Positions 44,937 through 53,376 of a DNA stretch of 64,000 bases are shown here, one piece after another. The stretch comes from Fimbriimonadales bacterium. GTDB lineage: Bacteria > Armatimonadota > Fimbriimonadia > Fimbriimonadales > GBS-DC. The DNA lies in NCBI GenBank assembly GCA_025998675.1, contig AP024673.1, positions 2,364,562 to 2,428,561 of the forward strand. The letters run 5' to 3'. Below the pieces are notes generated by a model. That model saw nothing but the letters and a program-made list of their open reading frames with translations. It was not told the DNA's origin and did no database searches. A program made the position numbers and the translations under genes. Numbering within the stretch: the stretch's first letter is position 1; each line of letters opens with the position of its first letter.

Positions 44937-45937
44937 TGTGGAACATCCCATTCGTACCGCCGACCGCATCGGAGGAGGGCGTGAGCATCTCCATCCTCTA
45001 CTGGGCGATCACAGCTCTGGCGGTGGTCTTCGGCGCGATTGTGCTGTTTGGGGTCATCTACCTCGCTGTTCGTTACCGAGCGGACAACAACGCGGTAGAT
45101 CGCTCCAACGCCGTCGATAGCGACCTGCGCGTGGAGCTGGCGTGGACTCTGGTGCCGCTGGTGCTGGCGCTGATTATCTTCGGCTGGGCGGCGAAGCTCT
45201 ACGCCGACATCTACGCGCCGCGTGAGGGCTACTACGAGGTGTTCGTGATTGGCAAGCAGTGGATGTGGCACTGCCAGCATCCGAATGGCGTGCGCGAAAA
45301 CAATGTGCTGACCCTGCCCGCAGGGCGGCTGGTGAAAGCGAGCATCATCTCGCAGGATGTGATCCACGCCTTCTCCATCCCGGCGTTTCGGGTCAAGCGC
45401 GACGCCGTGCCCGGACGCTACAACGCGATGTATTTCACGCCCACCAAGCCCGGCGAATACCACCTGTTCTGCACGGAATACTGCGGCACGAAGCACTCGG
45501 AGATGATTGGCAAGGTCATCGTGCTGCCTGAGGAGGAGTTCCAGGCGTGGCTGGAGAAGGGCGGTCAGGGGCTGGCGACGGCGACCACTTCAACAGGCGG
45601 CGGCGCGGCGGCGGGCGGGACGCTCACCCTCGCGCAACAGGGCGAGCAGACCTTCAAGGCGCTCGGCTGCAACGCCTGCCATATGAACCCCAACTCCGCC
45701 GTCAAAGTGCCCGACATCACCCAGACCTGGGGCAACGACATCCCCCTCGCCGATGGGCGCACGGTCAAGGGCGATGAGGCGTATATCCGCGAATCGATTC
45801 TCAATCCCGGTGCGAAGATTCACAAGGGCTTCCAGAACCTCATGCCCCCCTATCAGGGACAGGTGTCTGAGGAGCAACTGGTGCAACTGATTGCATATAT
45901 CAAATCGCTGGCAGACTCCGGTACAGGAGGGAACTGA
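44936..45937 (+). CDS. coxB: caa3-type cytochrome c oxidase subunit II with fused cytochrome c
   Basis: The 333-residue protein has two membrane helices ([40 protein letters not shown]) and a CuA cupredoxin domain ([28 protein letters not shown] with both Cys, His and Met). The C-terminal cytochrome c domain has CNACHM. The haem domain marks a caa3 oxidase that can accept electrons directly from a cytochrome or from alternative complex III. A Gly/Ala/Thr linker joins the two soluble domains. It is 2 nt from coxA. Confidence 0.96.
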   Translation: MWNIPFVPPTASEEGVSISILYWAITALAVVFGAIVLFGVIYLAVRYRADNNAVDRSNAVDSDLRVELAWTLVPLVLALIIFGWAAKLYADIYAPREGYYEVFVIGKQWMWHCQHPNGVRENNVLTLPAGRLVKASIISQDVIHAFSIPAFRVKRDAVPGRYNAMYFTPTKPGEYHLFCTEYCGTKHSEMIGKVIVLPEEEFQAWLEKGGQGLATATTSTGGGAAAGGTLTLAQQGEQTFKALGCNACHMNPNSAVKVPDITQTWGNDIPLADGRTVKGDEAYIRESILNPGAKIHKGFQNLMPPYQGQVSEEQLVQLIAYIKSLADSGTGGN

Positions 45938-45939
45938 TT

Positions 45940-47613
45940 ATGGCAACCGCAACTTATACAGGCACTGAGAAGCCGAACTATCTGAACTGGAAGACGAGCG
46001 TCGCTTCGTGGTTGCTCACCTACGACCACAAGCGAATCGCGATTCTCTATCTCGTCTCGATTAGCGTGTTCTTTCTGATGGGCGGGCTGGCAGCCGCGCT
46101 CATCCGCATGGAGCTGGCGACGCCGCGGGGCGACCTGCTCACCTCCGACATCTACAACAAGATGTTCACCACGCACGGGGTGATTATGATTTTCCTGTTC
46201 CTCATCCCGTCGATTCCTGCGGTGTTCGGCAACTTCCTGCTGCCGCTGATGATTGGCGCGCGCGATGTGGCGTTCCCGCGCCTGAACCTGCTGAGCTGGT
46301 ACTTCTTTATGGCGGGCGCGCTCATGGTGCTGATTGCGCTCTTCCGCGGGGGCATCGACACGGGCTGGACCTTCTACACGCCCTACAGCAGCTCGTTCGC
46401 GAAGGGCGAGGTGAGCCTGGCGATTGTCGGCGTGTTCCTGGCGGGGTTCGCCTCCATCTTCACGGGTATCAACTTCCTCGTGACGATTCACAAGATGCGC
46501 GCGCCGGGCATGACATGGTTCCGCCTGCCGCTGTTTGTGTGGGCGATGTACGCCACCAGCCTGATTCAGGTGCTGGGCACGCCTGTGGTGGCGATTACGC
46601 TGCTGCTGGTCGCTGTCGAGCGCACCTTCCGTATCGGCATCTTTGACCCCAATCTGGGCGGCGACCCGATTCTGTACCAGCACCTGTTCTGGTTCTACTC
46701 GCACCCGGCGGTCTACATCATGATTCTGCCCGCGATGGGCGTCATCAGCGAAGTGATTTCGGCGTTCAGCAAGCGGCGCGTGTTCGGCTACCACTTCGTC
46801 GCCTTCTCCAGCCTCGCCATCGCCATCATCGGCTTCCTTGTGTGGGGACACCACATGTTCAGCACGGGGCAGTCGATGTATGCGGGGATTGTCTTCTCGT
46901 TCCTGACCTGGATTGTGGCAATCCCGTCGGCGATTAAGACCTTCAACTGGATGGCGACCATCTGGAAGGGGCGCGTTCACTGGGATACGCCGATGCTCTA
47001 CGCGCTCGGTTTCATGGGGCTGTTCGTGATTGGCGGGCTGACGGGCTTGCACCTGGCGGCGATGGCGACCAATGTGCATCTGACCGACACTTACTTTATC
47101 GTGGCGCACTTCCACTATGTGATGGTGGGCGGCGCGATTATGGGCTATCTGGCGGCGCTGCACTTCTGGTGGCCAAAGATGACGGGGCGCATGTACCCCG
47201 AGGGCTGGGGCAAGCTTGCGGCCATGCTCGTGTTCGTCGGGTTCAACCTGACCTTCTTCCCGCAGTTCATTCTGGGCTACATGGGCATGCCGCGCCGCTA
47301 CCACAGCTACCCCGAAGAGTGGGCGGTGCTGAATGTGCTCTCCACCGCAGGGTCGTCCGTGCTGGGGCTGGGCTACCTGCTGCCCGTGATTTACCTCACC
47401 TGGTCGCTCAAGTACGGCAAGGTCGTCACGGAGCGCAACCCGTGGGGCGCGCGCGGGCTGGAGTGGGAGCTGGTGGACCCCGTGCCCGATCCCCACAATT
47501 TCGAGCGCACACCGATTGTCACGCGCCCTGCCTACGACTACGGGCATCCTGAGGAGCCGACAGGCTTCGTGCCCAAGCCGCGCCCGGTGGTCGTCGGCGG
47601 CAAGGACGGATAA
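45940..47613 (+). CDS. coxA: cytochrome c oxidase subunit I
   Basis: The 557-residue protein has about twelve helices and carries the haem-copper core. It shows [20 protein letters not shown] (low-spin haem His), [20 protein letters not shown] (CuB His and adjacent residues), [13 protein letters not shown] (two CuB His) and [12 protein letters not shown] (haem a3 and a His ligands). This fits an A-type O2-reducing proton pump. GGAGGGAACTGATT precedes the ATG. A 12-bp stem-loop lies 11 nt behind the stop and a further promoter-like box precedes coxC, so the subunit ratio may be adjusted there. Confidence 0.97.
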   Translation: MATATYTGTEKPNYLNWKTSVASWLLTYDHKRIAILYLVSISVFFLMGGLAAALIRMELATPRGDLLTSDIYNKMFTTHGVIMIFLFLIPSIPAVFGNFLLPLMIGARDVAFPRLNLLSWYFFMAGALMVLIALFRGGIDTGWTFYTPYSSSFAKGEVSLAIVGVFLAGFASIFTGINFLVTIHKMRAPGMTWFRLPLFVWAMYATSLIQVLGTPVVAITLLLVAVERTFRIGIFDPNLGGDPILYQHLFWFYSHPAVYIMILPAMGVISEVISAFSKRRVFGYHFVAFSSLAIAIIGFLVWGHHMFSTGQSMYAGIVFSFLTWIVAIPSAIKTFNWMATIWKGRVHWDTPMLYALGFMGLFVIGGLTGLHLAAMATNVHLTDTYFIVAHFHYVMVGGAIMGYLAALHFWWPKMTGRMYPEGWGKLAAMLVFVGFNLTFFPQFILGYMGMPRRYHSYPEEWAVLNVLSTAGSSVLGLGYLLPVIYLTWSLKYGKVVTERNPWGARGLEWELVDPVPDPHNFERTPIVTRPAYDYGHPEEPTGFVPKPRPVVVGGKDG

Positions 47614-47624
47614 CGCAACGCTTG

Positions 47625-47651
47625 GGGGCGCGCGAGCCGCTCGCGCGCCCC
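47625..47651 (+). other. 12-bp stem-loop between coxA and coxC
   Basis: GGGGCGCGCGAG and CTCGCGCGCCCC enclose CCG. There is no U-tract, so it may act as an mRNA 3' stabiliser or partial terminator rather than a full terminator. Confidence 0.5.
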
Positions 47652-47655
47652 ATCA

Positions 47656-47663
47656 GGTACACT
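47656..47663 (+). promoter_or_regulatory. internal extended -10 box ahead of coxC
   Basis: GGTACACT lies 27 nt before the coxC start. GGAGGAGG follows, so a secondary promoter with a short leader is likely. Confidence 0.5.
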
Positions 47664-47690
47664 TACAAAGGCGGAGGAGGCTAACCAACT

Positions 47691-48518
47691 GTGAGCGTGA
47701 AGGAACTGGAGAAGACCGCTACGCTGGAACACGCAACGGACGGGCATCATCACGGCGACGGCATTCTGGGCGAGCAGTTCGAGACGATGGAGCAGCAGAA
47801 CACATCCTACCTGATCGGGATGTGGGCGTTCATCGTGCAGGAAGTGCTCTTTTTCGGCGCGATTTTCGCCGCCTACGCCATCTATCGCTTCAAGTATGTG
47901 ATGGAGTTCACCCTCGCCCACCACGAGCTGAGCGTCCCCATCGGCACGCTGAACACCTTCGTGCTGCTTTTCAGTAGCTACACGATGGCGCGCGCCGTCC
48001 GCGCCGCGATGCAAAACCGCCACAAAAGACAGGCGTTTTATCTGTTTTTGACTTTTATTTTCGCAGGCGTGTTTATGGTAAATAAGTATTTCGAATACAG
48101 CGCGAAGTTCGAGCATCATCTTTTCCCCGGCGGCGACTACGACGCGCATTCAGTGGTGCATCACGCCCAGGAAAAAGGCGAGTTGCGCGTGGTGGAGGAG
48201 AACGGGCGCGAATTCTACGAGCTTGGCAAAACGCGCGACGGGCAGTTCACCGCCTTCACGAAGGTTACCCCCGAAGAGTTCGAACAGCGCACACGCCTGT
48301 TCTTCGGCTTCTACTTCGTGATGACGGGACTGCACGGCTTGCATGTGTTAATCGGGATGATTATCATCGGCGTTCTGATTGGGCGCGCGTGGATCGACCA
48401 TCTCAAAAACAAACCGATTGCTGACTTTATGCCTGTGGAGATGACCGGGCTCTATTGGCACCTGGTGGACATTGTGTGGATTTTCCTGTTCCCGCTGCTG
48501 TATCTCATCGGGAGGTAA
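47691..48518 (+). CDS. coxC: cytochrome c oxidase subunit III
   Basis: The 275-residue protein has seven predicted helices with subunit III traits: LIGMWAFIVQEVLFFGAIFA, LNTFVLLFSSYTMARAVRAA, FFGFYFVMTGLHGLHVLIGM and GLYWHLVDIVWIFLFPLLYL. A hydrophilic insert of about 60 residues (from EHHLFPGGDYD to EEFEQRT) between helices is larger than in textbook subunit III. The N-terminus is His-rich. The start is a GTG with GGAGGAGG upstream. It is followed by the subunit IV gene after 3 nt. Confidence 0.95.
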   Translation: MSVKELEKTATLEHATDGHHHGDGILGEQFETMEQQNTSYLIGMWAFIVQEVLFFGAIFAAYAIYRFKYVMEFTLAHHELSVPIGTLNTFVLLFSSYTMARAVRAAMQNRHKRQAFYLFLTFIFAGVFMVNKYFEYSAKFEHHLFPGGDYDAHSVVHHAQEKGELRVVEENGREFYELGKTRDGQFTAFTKVTPEEFEQRTRLFFGFYFVMTGLHGLHVLIGMIIIGVLIGRAWIDHLKNKPIADFMPVEMTGLYWHLVDIVWIFLFPLLYLIGR

Positions 48519-48521
48519 GTT

Positions 48522-48845
48522 ATGGCAGGACATAGCGATTCGCATGTGCATCCCGTGTCGCTGTATACGCGCACGCTGTGGTGGCTGATGGCGCTGCTGG
48601 TGCTGACGGTCGTCGCGGGCTACATTCCGAATGTGCCGAACTGGCTGGGCGTGGTGATTGCGCTCACGATTGCCGTGTGGAAGGCGACGATTGTGATTAT
48701 GAACTTTATGCATGTGCGCTTCAGCGGCAAGCTGGCGTGGCTCTTTGCGGGCGCGGGCTTCTTCTGGCTGATTATCATGCTCGCATTTGCCTTTGCGGAC
48801 TATGTGAGCCGTCCATGGGAGCCTTTCCACGGCTGGCCGGAGTGA
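48522..48845 (+). CDS. cytochrome c oxidase subunit IV-like protein
   Basis: The 107-residue protein has three membrane helices (TLWWLMALLVLTVVAGYIP; WLGVVIALTIAVWKATIVIM; LAWLFAGAGFFWLIIMLAFA) and the motif IVIMNFMHVRFS typical of bacterial subunit IV (CtaF/CoxD-like). It helps assemble the oxidase. GGGAGG precedes the ATG at a 3-nt junction with coxC. The 3' 46 nt overlap an antitoxin-like frame on the opposite strand. Confidence 0.88.
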   Translation: MAGHSDSHVHPVSLYTRTLWWLMALLVLTVVAGYIPNVPNWLGVVIALTIAVWKATIVIMNFMHVRFSGKLAWLFAGAGFFWLIIMLAFAFADYVSRPWEPFHGWPE

Positions 48846-49069
48846 TACCTGTCGCGCCTGTGGGATGCCTGACGCCTGGTGTGTGAGACCCACTCCTGAG
48901 CGTCTTCGCCAGCCAGCGGATAGGGGGCTTTGCCAGCAATCTCTGCCCACTTACGGCGCGGGCGCGCCCCACTAATCTGGCGCTTCAGGTGCGCCATAAG
49001 CTCCTGCTGCTCTTCTGGGCTGAGATGCTCTATCGCTTCCTTCAGGCGTTCCAGAGCGGATGTTGCCAT
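48800..49069 (-). CDS. antitoxin-like protein without a partner (probable remnant)
   Basis: The 89-residue frame begins with a short helical region (LERLKEAIEHLSPEEQQELM) and contains GEDAQEWVSHTRRQA, like the ends of small antitoxins paired with PIN or MazF-type toxins. It then runs on through low-quality sequence antisense to the subunit IV gene. GGAGG and GGTACAAT (49089-49096) lie upstream on the reverse strand, so it is probably transcribed. No toxin gene follows, which suggests that the 3' part of a toxin-antitoxin pair was lost. The family is uncertain. Confidence 0.5.
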   Translation of the reverse strand: MATSALERLKEAIEHLSPEEQQELMAHLKRQISGARPRRKWAEIAGKAPYPLAGEDAQEWVSHTRRQASHRRDRYHSGQPWKGSHGRLT

Positions 49070-49145
49070 AACAGCACCTCCACAGGGAATTGTACCCTTT
49101 GCAGCACTCATTTCTCTGTCTGAGAGCAGAGGTGCGTTGCGAGCA

Positions 49146-49153
49146 GGTACAAT
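49146..49153 (+). promoter_or_regulatory. extended -10 promoter of pntB (leaderless)
   Basis: GGTACAAT ends 8 nt before the ATG at 49162. It lies close to the divergent GGTACAAT (49089-49096) of the antitoxin-like gene. Confidence 0.65.
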
Positions 49154-49161
49154 TCGCGCCG

Positions 49162-50559
49162 ATGAGCGCGGCGATAGTTAATCTGGCGTACCTGCTGGCG
49201 GTTGTGTTGTTTGTGCTGGGGCTAAAGGGGCTGTCGCATCCGCGCACGGCGGTGCGAGGGAACCGGCTGGGCGCAACGGGCATGCTGATTGCAATCCTCG
49301 CCACGCTGTTTGACCGCCAGATTCTGAGTTTCGAGTGGATTGTGCTGGGGGCGGCAGTGGGCGCGCTGGTAGGCGCGGTGATGGCGCTGCGCGTGCCGAT
49401 GACCGCCATGCCGCAGATGGTGGCGGTGCTGAACGGCTTCGGCGGGGCGGCGTCCGCGCTGGTGGCGGGCGCGAGCGTGGTGGAGAGCGCGCTCCCAGAG
49501 GCGCAACCCGGCGTGCCGCTTGCGCAACTGACCGCTGCCGCCGCCGCGTCGGGCGTCATCGGCGCAGTGACCTTCTGGGGGAGCCTGATTGCCTTCGCGA
49601 AGCTGCAGGGCATCGTCGGCGACAACCCCCTGCAGATACCCTTTCTGCACTACATCAACGGCGCGCTGCTGCTGGTAGCAATCGGGCTGGGCGTGATGCT
49701 CACGCTGAACCCAACGGCGATTGGCTACTACTGGGCGTTGCTGGCGGTCGCGTCAATCGTGGGGCTGCTGCTGGTAATTCCGATTGGCGGCGCGGATATG
49801 CCCGTGGTGATTGCGCTGCTGAACTCCTATTCGGGGCTGGCGGCGACGGCGACGGGCTTCGTGCTGAACAACAACGCGCTCATCATCACGGGGTCGCTGG
49901 TCGGCGCGTCGGGCATCATTCTGACGATGATTATGTGCCGCGCGATGAACCGCTCCCTGCGCAATGTGCTGTTCGGGGTATGGGTTCCGTCGGAGGCGGG
50001 TCCGAAGGCGGAGGATGTGTACGGCGGGCGCGTGAAGGCGGCGTCGGCGGACGAGGTAGCGATGCTGCTGGAGGGCGCGCGCACGGTCGTGATTGTGCCC
50101 GGCTACGGCATGGCGGTCTCGCAGGCGCAGCACGCAGTGCGCGACCTGATGCAACTGCTGGAACGAAACGGTACGCAGGTGCTGTTCGCCATCCATCCCG
50201 TCGCGGGGCGCATGCCCGGACACATGAATGTGCTGCTGGCGGAAGCCGATGTGCCCTACGACCGCCTCAAGGAGATGGACGAAATCAACCCGATGTTCGA
50301 GCAGGTGGACGCGGCGATAGTGATTGGCGCGAACGATGTGGTGAACCCTTTGGCGCGCACCGACCCCAACAGCCCGATTGCGGGGATGCCGATTCTGGAT
50401 GTGGACAAAGCGCGCAGCGTGGTGGTCATCAAGCGCAGCCTCAGTCCGGGCTTTGCGGGCATTCCGAACCCGCTGTTTGCGGCGGACAACACGCTGATGC
50501 TGTTCGCCGACGCGCGGGAGGGCGTGCAGCAGATTATCGGCGCGCTCAAGGGCAAGTAG
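49162..50559 (+). CDS. pntB: NAD(P) transhydrogenase beta subunit
   Basis: The 465-residue protein has an N-terminal half of about nine membrane helices (domain II). Its C-terminal NADP-binding domain III includes VVIVPGYGMAVSQAQHAVRD, AIHPVAGRMPGHMNVLLAEA, VVIGANDVVNPLARTDPNSP and VVVIKRSLSPGFAGIPNPLF. It forms the proton-translocating transhydrogenase with the alpha subunit, exchanging reducing equivalents between NADH and NADP+. No pntA is adjacent, which is unusual. The ATG at 49162 is set by the leaderless promoter. Its stop is 1 nt from the stop of the convergent lacI-type gene. Confidence 0.95.
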   Translation: MSAAIVNLAYLLAVVLFVLGLKGLSHPRTAVRGNRLGATGMLIAILATLFDRQILSFEWIVLGAAVGALVGAVMALRVPMTAMPQMVAVLNGFGGAASALVAGASVVESALPEAQPGVPLAQLTAAAAASGVIGAVTFWGSLIAFAKLQGIVGDNPLQIPFLHYINGALLLVAIGLGVMLTLNPTAIGYYWALLAVASIVGLLLVIPIGGADMPVVIALLNSYSGLAATATGFVLNNNALIITGSLVGASGIILTMIMCRAMNRSLRNVLFGVWVPSEAGPKAEDVYGGRVKAASADEVAMLLEGARTVVIVPGYGMAVSQAQHAVRDLMQLLERNGTQVLFAIHPVAGRMPGHMNVLLAEADVPYDRLKEMDEINPMFEQVDAAIVIGANDVVNPLARTDPNSPIAGMPILDVDKARSVVVIKRSLSPGFAGIPNPLFAADNTLMLFADAREGVQQIIGALKGK

Positions 50560-50560
50560 C

Positions 50561-51571
50561 CTACGCCGAGTCGCGCTTGACCAGTCGCGCGGGCACAATC
50601 TGGCGTCGGAGGCTCGGCTCGCGCCCCTCGACCAGTTCAATCAGCAACTCTGTCGCCTTGCGCGCCAGTGTGGGGATTTCGACGGCGACAGAGGTCAGGC
50701 GTGGCTCGACATACTCGCACAGGGGACTGTCGTTGAAGCCAATCAGCGCGAGGTCTTCGGGAACCCGACACCCGTGCTGTTTCGCCGTGCGCATCGCAGC
50801 GATTGCCAGCATATCGTCCAGCGCGACGATGGCGTCGGGGGGCGGATTCTGGCGCAGCAGCTCGGTCGTTGCGCTCGCCGCGCTGCGCGGGTTGAAGTCT
50901 GCGAACACGACGCGGCTGGGGTCATAGCCGACGCCATGCGACTCCAGCGCGGTTTTGTACCCCTGCAGGCGGTCGCGCGTGACGGTCAGCCCCGCCGGAC
51001 CGCCCAGATAGGCGATTCGCCGACGCCCTGTGCGCAGCAGGTAGTCGGTCGCCAGAAACGCCGCGCCGATGTTGTCGTTGTCGACCGAGCAGACGGCGTC
51101 TTCCGGGTCGTAGCGTCCAATCAGCACGAAGGGGAAGCCCTCGCGACTGAGCCGCTCGATACGGCGATCGTGCGTCTCCGACTCGACCAGAATCAACCCA
51201 TCGACGCGGCGGGTGCGCAGCAGCTCTTCGTAAATTGCGCGCTGGGAGCGAGCCGTGCGCGCCGTATCCACACACAAGTGATAATCGTATCTGCCTGCCT
51301 GCTCAACAATCATTGCAATCAGCGCGCTAAAGAACGGATCGCCCGCCAGCGCGTCGGGGGCGCGATGGATGACCAGTCCCAGCAGGCGGGTGCGCTGCGA
51401 GCGCAGCGACTGCGCCCGCGCGTCGGGCACATAGCCCAGCTGCTGCACAACCGCCAGCACGCGCTCGCGCATCTCCATGTTCACCTGCGGGTCGCCCTTC
51501 AGCACACGCGACACTGTCGCCTGCGAGACGCCCGCCAGCTTCGCTATCTCCGCCTGTTTTAGCTCTGCCAT
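50561..51571 (-). CDS. LacI-family transcriptional regulator
   Basis: The 336-residue protein has a LacI-type helix-turn-helix (IAKLAGVSQATVSRVLKGDP) with a hinge (RAQSLRSQRTRLLGLVI) and a periplasmic-binding-like effector domain (DGLILVESETHDRRIERLSR; VCSVDNDNIGAAFLATDYLL; DAIVALDDMLAIAAMRTAKQ; LIGFNDSPLCEYVEPRLTSV). LacI regulators mostly sense sugars or nucleosides. No transport or sugar operon is next to it, so its target is unknown. The ATG at 51571 is preferred because GAGGGAG precedes it and a TATAAT is present at 51596-51601. Confidence 0.92.
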   Translation of the reverse strand: MAELKQAEIAKLAGVSQATVSRVLKGDPQVNMEMRERVLAVVQQLGYVPDARAQSLRSQRTRLLGLVIHRAPDALAGDPFFSALIAMIVEQAGRYDYHLCVDTARTARSQRAIYEELLRTRRVDGLILVESETHDRRIERLSREGFPFVLIGRYDPEDAVCSVDNDNIGAAFLATDYLLRTGRRRIAYLGGPAGLTVTRDRLQGYKTALESHGVGYDPSRVVFADFNPRSAASATTELLRQNPPPDAIVALDDMLAIAAMRTAKQHGCRVPEDLALIGFNDSPLCEYVEPRLTSVAVEIPTLARKATELLIELVEGREPSLRRQIVPARLVKRDSA

Positions 51572-51595
51572 GCGCTCCCTCAGAATACGATTTCT

Positions 51596-51601
51596 ATTAT
51601 A
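51596..51601 (-). promoter_or_regulatory. -10 box of the lacI-type regulator gene
   Basis: TATAAT on the reverse strand lies 24 nt before the ATG at 51571. A leader with a ribosome binding site follows. Confidence 0.5.
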
Positions 51602-51666
51602 GCACATTCGGACGCAGAATCATCGCTTGGCAGGAGGTCGCCTCCAACTTCGCGAATCGATGCGGC

Positions 51667-53376
51667 GTGCGCATCGGGATGGTGTTTGGCGTGTGGGCGC
51701 TCGTCAGTTCGGCTGGGCTGGCGCAAACGCTGCTCAAGGCGCGCCCGCTGCTGGACGACGAGGCGATGGCGCATCTTGCGGTCTACAGAGTGGACATCGA
51801 GCGCAAAGGGAGCGACACGCGCGGCGCGCTGACGCTGGAGTTGGGCGGCGGCAGGATTGTCGAGCCGCTGGATCTGGCGACGGGGGCGCGCAAGCGTCTC
51901 TACTTCGCCGCGCCAGCGCAAACCCCCTTCGGCGGATATGCGTTTTGGCGTCTGGTGTGGGCGGGTGAAGACGGCGAGCGCATTGTGCAGGAGCTGCCGA
52001 CGCCGCTGCACACGCGCCTGCCTGTGGTGTTCGTGGGCGACAGTATCGGCGGCTGGGAGGGGCTGCAGCAGATTCGCCTGCCGTTTGGCTCCGCCCTGGC
52101 AACAGACCATGAGGCGTTCAGCCCGCCGTTGCACGCCTACTACATGCGTCCTGTGGAGTTGCCCGACGACTGGCGCGCGTTGCTGGGGCTGCCGCTGATG
52201 GTGCTGACTGACGGCGCGGAGCGGCTCTCAGACGCGCAGTGGGGAGCGATTCGGGTGTGGCTGGCGCTGGGCGGGACGCTGGTGGTCTCGGCGGGTTCGT
52301 TTGGCGCGGGAGCGAACCTGCTGCCGCTTGCCGACCTGACGCCGCGCCTGTCGCTGCGAGACGCGCCCGTGCGCCCGAATCTGGGTTCGTACGCGCCGCC
52401 GCGCGAGCCAGTGCGACTGCTGCGCCCAGAGTCGCTCAATGGCTATCGCGTGGTTCTGGGCGACGCGCGCACGCCTGTGTTGCTCTATCGCGCGTTCGGC
52501 GGGGGCAACCTGTACCTCTTTCTGGGCGATTTGAACGCCCCTGCGTGGCGCGGCTGGCAACACCTGCCCGCGATGCTCCAGACAATCGTTTCCAGCAGCG
52601 CGTTCCCGACGGAGCGCATCGAGGGGACTTTCACACGCGCGAAGTCTACCCCGCCCGAGTCCCGCGTGGCGCGTGTGTGGTGGGGCGTCGGCGTGCTGGG
52701 CGTCTACTGTGTGGGGGTGTGGCAGCTCGCGGCGTGGCTGCGCCGTCGGCGGCGGCTGGCGTCGGTCTTCGCGCCCCTTGCGGGGATAACGGTCGCCGCA
52801 TGCGCCTGTGTTCTGCTCGCCGCGCCGCGTGCGCAGAGCCAGCCGCTCACGGCGTACCGCACACTCGCCATCGCCAGCGACGCGCTCGCCGTCGAGGCGG
52901 GGAGCGTGCAGGGCACTCTGCAGGCAGGCGCGCACACAATCCGCCTGCCAGAGGGCGCGCTGCTACTGCGTGTGGAGCCGTCGCCGCAGGCGCGTGGGCT
53001 GACCGAGTCGAGCGCAACGATTCGAACCGCTGGCTGGACCGTGATGGAGCTGACTTATTTGTGTCCTGCGACGCGGTTCCCGCGCGTGCGCGCGCGTCGT
53101 GTGGGGCAGACGGTGGTCGTGTCGAATCGCTCGGCGCATCCGCTGTTGAATCTGCGCCTGCTGGTGCGCGAGGCGCGCGATCAGGAGCCGCGCACGCTCT
53201 GGCAGCTCGGCAGGCTTTCGGGCGGGCAGACGGCGCGCGCGCCCCTGAAGGCGCCCATCCCCGAAGGCGCGTATCTCTACCTCACAGCGACAAGCGACCC
53301 GAATGCATGCGAACCTATCCAGATTCGAGGGGCGGATGTGAAGGAGGTGGTTCAGGTATTCGTTTCAGTGGATTGA
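51667..53376 (+). CDS. exported or membrane-anchored protein of unknown function
   Basis: The 569-residue protein has a signal-like N-terminus (FGVWALVSSAGLAQ), a long extracytoplasmic part with Rossmann-like character (LPVVFVGDSIGGWEGLQQIR; LMVLTDGAERLSDAQWGAIR; VWLALGGTLVVSAGS), a two-helix membrane region (about residues 340-385), and a second soluble domain. The segment around WLALGGTLVV is reminiscent of GATase-like or DUF4350 accessory proteins of ABC-2-type transporters. The GTG start is uncertain because the AGGAGGT upstream is about 30 nt away. It is coupled to the two downstream membrane genes. Confidence 0.7.
   Translation: MRIGMVFGVWALVSSAGLAQTLLKARPLLDDEAMAHLAVYRVDIERKGSDTRGALTLELGGGRIVEPLDLATGARKRLYFAAPAQTPFGGYAFWRLVWAGEDGERIVQELPTPLHTRLPVVFVGDSIGGWEGLQQIRLPFGSALATDHEAFSPPLHAYYMRPVELPDDWRALLGLPLMVLTDGAERLSDAQWGAIRVWLALGGTLVVSAGSFGAGANLLPLADLTPRLSLRDAPVRPNLGSYAPPREPVRLLRPESLNGYRVVLGDARTPVLLYRAFGGGNLYLFLGDLNAPAWRGWQHLPAMLQTIVSSSAFPTERIEGTFTRAKSTPPESRVARVWWGVGVLGVYCVGVWQLAAWLRRRRRLASVFAPLAGITVAACACVLLAAPRAQSQPLTAYRTLAIASDALAVEAGSVQGTLQAGAHTIRLPEGALLLRVEPSPQARGLTESSATIRTAGWTVMELTYLCPATRFPRVRARRVGQTVVVSNRSAHPLLNLRLLVREARDQEPRTLWQLGRLSGGQTARAPLKAPIPEGAYLYLTATSDPNACEPIQIRGADVKEVVQVFVSVD

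Noticed and set aside
45853-47547. 564-codon open frame antisense to coxA
   Set aside because: It is a shadow of a well-conserved gene; Arg/His-rich with no motif.
52239-53372. upstream half of a 720-codon frame ending at 54401
   Set aside because: This part overlaps the preceding membrane-anchored protein gene in another frame and is Arg/Gly-rich; only the portion after 53373 is a credible protein.
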